From Desulfotomaculum sp. (lineage in GTDB: Bacteria > Bacillota > Desulfotomaculia > Desulfotomaculales > Nap2-2B), in contig DOTD01000091.1 in NCBI GenBank assembly GCA_003513005.1, positions 1 to 9,401 of the forward strand: DNA of 9,401 bases, read 5' to 3'. Below, piece after piece: positions 6,691 to 9,401 of this stretch. Under the pieces are notes generated by a model, which ran no database searches, was not told the DNA's origin, and saw only the letters and a program-made list of their open reading frames with translations. The first letter of the stretch is position 1. Every line of letters starts with the position of its first letter. The position numbers and the translations under genes were made by a program.

Positions 6691-6752
6691 GTCCATTGGT
6701 AATCTTTCTTATCACCGGTACCCCATTGGAAATATAGCAAGGAAGTGTTTGT

Positions 6753-7679
6753 GTGATAGAATTCAAATATATTTATGGCCCGGTACCATCCAGGAGACTT
6801 GGTCTATCTTTGGGAGTTAGCATAATACCGAAGAAGGCATGTAATTATTCATGTATTTATTGTCAATTAGGCAGAACTGACCGTATGACTAATACCCGGC
6901 AACTGTTTTATCCGGTCGGGGATATTATTGAAGAGTTAGACAAAGTTTTACAGAATAATATTTCGTTTGATGTCGTTACTATAGTAGGAGAGGGAGAACC
7001 CACCTTATATTTAGGTCTTGGAGAGCTTATAGAAGAGATACATAAAAGAACGGATAAACCAGTGGCGGTCATCACGAACGGAGCTCTTCTATATGAGTTG
7101 CAGGTGCAAGCAGAACTTTTTAATGCGGATATAGTTTTACCTACATTGGATGCGTACGATGAATTATCTTTTAAAAAGATCAGCAGGCCATATGGAAGTT
7201 TAAAATTCTCAGAAGTGATTAGAGGTTTGAAAGATTTCTCAAATAAATACAGAGGGCAGTTATGGATTGAAATCATGCTCATGAAAGGTATTAATGATGA
7301 CGATATGAGTTTGAATAAATATGCCGAAACGCTTAAGAAAATAAAGTATGATAAGTTATATCTGAACACACTGGTACGCCCGCCTGCTGAGTCATATGTT
7401 AAGGTTGTGGAACATGAAAAAATGAACCACGCAGCAGAAATTTTGGGAGGTATTTCAATTGACCTTTTAGAATCACAAGGCTTTCATAGTGAAATTAAGG
7501 ATGATTATGAGGCGATTCTCAGCATCATTAAGCGTCACCCAATGAATCAATTTGAAATCGCAGCTTTCTTACAATCAAGAGGATGCAGCAAGATTGAAAT
7601 GATTTTCAATAAACTAAAGCAAGACAAAAAAGTAGTTGTAATAAATTACAGGGAATATGATATTTATAGACTGAAATAA
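6753..7679 (+). CDS. Radical SAM protein, COG0731-like, with C-terminal winged-helix-like tail
   Basis: A 308-residue cytoplasmic radical SAM enzyme of unknown substrate. The N-terminus YGPVPSRRLGLSLGVSIIPKKACNYSCIYCQLG is typical of COG0731 Fe-S oxidoreductases. C30, C34 and C37 (CxxxCxxC) bind the [4Fe-4S] cluster that cleaves SAM. Further barrel motifs are VGEGEPTLY (78-86), VITNGALL and PTLDAYDE. No extra cysteine cluster of SPASM type is visible. Residues about 251-308 look like a small winged-helix domain (IIKRHPMNQFEIAAFLQSRGCSKIEMIFNKLKQDKKVV). The start is GTG at 6753, seven bases after the ribosome binding site AAGGAAG (6739-6745). The CDF gene follows after 38 bases and probably shares the transcript, but no functional link to metal transport is established. 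Confidence 0.85.
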   Translation: MIEFKYIYGPVPSRRLGLSLGVSIIPKKACNYSCIYCQLGRTDRMTNTRQLFYPVGDIIEELDKVLQNNISFDVVTIVGEGEPTLYLGLGELIEEIHKRTDKPVAVITNGALLYELQVQAELFNADIVLPTLDAYDELSFKKISRPYGSLKFSEVIRGLKDFSNKYRGQLWIEIMLMKGINDDDMSLNKYAETLKKIKYDKLYLNTLVRPPAESYVKVVEHEKMNHAAEILGGISIDLLESQGFHSEIKDDYEAILSIIKRHPMNQFEIAAFLQSRGCSKIEMIFNKLKQDKKVVVINYREYDIYRLK

Positions 7680-7717
7680 TTGATATCCTGGCATCAATAG
7701 GGAAGGAAGTGATTATT

Positions 7718-8911
7718 ATGGAGAAGAGCGAAAGGATTGCACTCCTTGCAATTATTATTAATCTATTTATTTTCGGAATTAAATATGCATCCGCATCTGC
7801 TACTGGAAGCATTGCATTGAAGGCAGAAGCTTTTCATACGTTTGCCGATTTTATTGCATCCTTAACTGTATTTGCAGGATTAAAGATCGCAAAGCGCAAG
7901 ACAAAGTCATTTCCTTATGGGCTTTATAAAGTTGAGAACTTGCTGTCTGTTGTTATTTCTACAGTTATTTTATATACAGGCTATGAAATAATATTAGATG
8001 TTATAAATACTGATATAACTGAACTAAAAAATTCAGGACTCGCCATTATAAGTTTATTAGTTGCAATAATGATTACTTTCCTATTTTCAAATTATGAGCG
8101 GAAAATGGGAAAGAAAATAAACTCTCCAATTCTAATAGCAGATTCACAACATATGCTAACAGATGTTTTAAGTAATTTGATTGTTTTATTTGCTGTTATT
8201 TCCAGCACTATAGGTTTTCAATTAGATAAAATTGGAGCTTTGATTGTTGTTATATTTATTGCCAGGACCGCCATCCGAATATTAATTGATGGAGCAAAGG
8301 TTTTATTAGATGCTTCCGTAGATTACGAAACTCTGAGCAGGATTGAAAAGATAATTTTGGGTACACCTCAGGTCGTTAAACTTAAAGCTCTAACTGGACG
8401 AAATTCCGGGAGATTCAAATTCATCGAAGTTAGTATTATGATAAAAACACATAACTTAGATAAGGCTTATTTTATTGCAGATAATATTGAGAGTCATATC
8501 AAGAATGAAATCAAGAATATTGATAAGGTTGTTATCCATTATGAACCTACCCAAAAGGAAGAAATTATTTATGCATTACCTTTATCTGATGACCAAATAT
8601 CAATCAGCCCACATTTTGGCGAGGCGCCACTATTTATGTTTGTAACATTTAATGCGGAAAAGAAGATTGTCATCAAGATTGATATTCTTAACAATCCATA
8701 TACAAAGATTGAAAAAGGCAAGGGAATTTTAGCGGCAGAATTCCTAGTGAAAAACATGGTTGATTTTGTACTTGTTAAAAATAATTTTGAGAGTAAAGGT
8801 CCACATTATGTATTTTCGAATGCCAATGTTGAGGTAATCGTAACAAAGGATGAATCGCCTAAGCAGGCATTTGAAAAGCTTGGATTGGCATTCAGTCCTT
8901 TTTCAGATTGA
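7718..8911 (+). CDS. CDF-family metal efflux protein fused to a NifX/NifB-like C-terminal domain
   Basis: A 397-residue inner-membrane protein. Residues about 1-200 form a six-helix cation diffusion facilitator core, a proton-coupled divalent-metal exporter. H40 and D44 (HTFAD, TM2) and H145 and D149 (HMLTD, TM5) make an HD-HD metal site, the arrangement usual for zinc-type CDFs. Residues about 202-277 are the cytoplasmic CDF dimerisation domain, ending in VVIHYEP. Residues about 284-392 form an additional domain of the dinitrogenase iron-molybdenum cofactor (NifX, NifB C-terminal) type, with YALPLSDDQISISPHFGEAPLF and a Rossmann-like C-terminal half. The whole protein has no cysteine. Usual CDF proteins stop at about 290-300 residues. 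ATG 7718 is chosen over the in-frame GTG at 7709 because the site AAGGAA (7703-7708) sits nine bases before the ATG. This gene is among the most AT-rich here. Confidence 0.88.
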   Translation: MEKSERIALLAIIINLFIFGIKYASASATGSIALKAEAFHTFADFIASLTVFAGLKIAKRKTKSFPYGLYKVENLLSVVISTVILYTGYEIILDVINTDITELKNSGLAIISLLVAIMITFLFSNYERKMGKKINSPILIADSQHMLTDVLSNLIVLFAVISSTIGFQLDKIGALIVVIFIARTAIRILIDGAKVLLDASVDYETLSRIEKIILGTPQVVKLKALTGRNSGRFKFIEVSIMIKTHNLDKAYFIADNIESHIKNEIKNIDKVVIHYEPTQKEEIIYALPLSDDQISISPHFGEAPLFMFVTFNAEKKIVIKIDILNNPYTKIEKGKGILAAEFLVKNMVDFVLVKNNFESKGPHYVFSNANVEVIVTKDESPKQAFEKLGLAFSPFSD

Positions 8912-8919
8912 CAATCTGA
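8903..8919. other. Short palindrome over the CDF stop codon
   Basis: TCAGATT at 8903-8909 and AATCTGA at 8913-8919 form a perfect seven-base-pair hairpin with a three-base loop spanning the stop codon. No T tract follows on either strand, so it is not a standard terminator, though it could protect the 3' end of the message. Confidence 0.4.
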
Positions 8920-9292
8920 TATTGATTCCACTGCAATATCTCCCACGACACCTTACAATTAAGGATATTATAAAACTATTGAAATTTCAGATATACCGAA
9001 CATAGAACTTGATCTTGATGTGCTTAATAATAATTATTCAGTGAACCCGGGTAGGCACAGCTTTGGCGCCGCTCACACGAACGCGGCAACGGATTTGTTG
9101 GATGCATTTAGGCCGTTTTTTATATTGTCCGGTCTTTCCTCCCCTTCTGCCACACAATCGTTCGCCAGTTTCATACATAATCTTAAATTTTTAAGGTATA
9201 TGGCAGTAATTTCCAAAGGATTCTTTAAACAGATATCCAAATTATTACTATGAATAATTATTTTATGTAAAAATTCCGGGAGGTAAATAGCG
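8912..9292. other. Gene-free stretch with a GC-rich island of unknown nature
   Basis: No convincing gene lies here. The first part (to about 9040) and the last part (from about 9180) are AT-rich. Between them 9041-9100 has 37 G+C of 60, against 16 of 60 for 8981-9040. The island holds a GCCGC/GCGGC hairpin (9068-9087). It also holds AACGG (9088-9092) pairing with CCGTT (9113-9117) before six T (9116-9121), which is weakly terminator-like. A 77-codon + strand frame from a GTG at 9020 and a 33-codon - strand frame (9174 down to 9073) cross it. Neither has a ribosome binding site or a family I recognise. It may be a structured RNA or a gene remnant. Confidence 0.4.
9278..9283 (+). promoter_or_regulatory. 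Ribosome binding site supporting an ATT start
   Basis: GGGAGG, a near-consensus Shine-Dalgarno, lies nine bases before ATT at 9293. An in-frame stop TAA at 9284-9286 directly follows it, so translation of the patatin frame cannot begin further upstream. Confidence 0.6.
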
Positions 9293-9401
9293 ATTAAAGC
9301 AGATGGCGTTTTTGAAGGCGGCGGAGTTAAGGGAATTGGCCTGATCGGCGCGGTTGCCGGGATGGAAGAGGCAGGCTATGTATTTGAGAATATGGCGGGG
9401 G
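9293..9401 (+). CDS. Patatin-like phospholipase, 5' end only, ATT start
   Basis: The first 36 codons of a patatin-family acyl hydrolase, running off the window edge. The sequence KADGVFEGGGVKGIGLIGAV is the glycine-rich oxyanion-hole motif that opens bacterial patatins. The last residues, YVFENMAG, stop just before the expected GTSAG nucleophile motif. No ATG, GTG or TTG exists between the in-frame stop at 9284-9286 and the conserved domain. ATT at 9293, nine bases after GGGAGG, stands exactly where relatives have the ATG of M-K-A-D. The next in-frame ATG (9362) would delete the oxyanion hole. Either ATT is the start codon or the ATG has been mutated or misread. The domain assignment is firm even though little of the gene is visible. 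Confidence 0.75.
   Translation, partial: MKADGVFEGGGVKGIGLIGAVAGMEEAGYVFENMAG

Noticed and set aside
6679..6705. Possible promoter (TTGTGT, TAATCT) for the radical SAM gene
   Set aside because: The spacer is only 15 bases and both hexamers are poor, so it is not distinguishable from chance.
9073..9174. 33-codon minus-strand frame in the GC-rich island
   Set aside because: The translation looks plausible, but it is very short, has no ribosome binding site and lacks a known match, so I do not call it a gene.
9020..9253. 77-codon + strand frame from GTG 9020
   Set aside because: There is no ribosome binding site, the start is a weak GTG, composition changes abruptly within it, and no family is recognisable.

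Overview
The window looks like chromosomal DNA of an anaerobic, moderate-GC member of the Firmicutes (Clostridia, Peptococcaceae-like). This is inferred from strong Shine-Dalgarno sites, lipoprotein and ABC-transporter style, and the gene set; no marker gene settles it. All recognisable genes lie on the + strand.

Layout. (1) 1-926: the 3' part of a multi-PAS diguanylate cyclase (PAS-GGDEF), cut by the window edge and apparently frameshifted at about position 14, followed by a good rho-independent terminator. (2) 1067-3805: two genes likely co-transcribed, a YhiN/HI0933/BaiN-type flavoprotein and an RlmD/TrmA-type 23S rRNA m5U methyltransferase. Because E. coli YhiN (RdsA) has been reported as an rRNA dihydrouridine synthase, this pair may be a 23S rRNA modification unit. 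(3) 3997-6617: a promoter with an overlapping TTGCAA-type palindromic operator, then a tightly packed three-gene ABC importer (lipoprotein, ATPase, permease) of the zinc/manganese (ZnuABC/TroABC) class. The binding protein lacks two of the four usual metal ligands, so its substrate is open. (4) 6618-6752: an intergenic stretch with an exact 16-bp direct repeat and a GGGGGACGG motif reminiscent of REP-like elements. (5) 6753-8911: a COG0731-like radical SAM protein with a C-terminal winged-helix-like tail, then a CDF metal-efflux protein carrying an extra NifX/NifB-like (dinitrogenase iron-molybdenum cofactor) domain. (6) 8912-9292: about 380 bases with no convincing gene, containing a sharply bounded GC-rich island. 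(7) 9293-9401: the 5' end of a patatin-like phospholipase whose only sensible start codon is ATT.

The middle block (about 4100-8911) is visibly more AT-rich than both flanks and is dominated by metal transport, which suggests an acquired or differently evolving metal-homeostasis segment. Points most worth a second look are the ligand-poor binding protein with its operator, the Cys-free CDF-NifX fusion, the ATT start of the patatin gene, and the GC-rich island.
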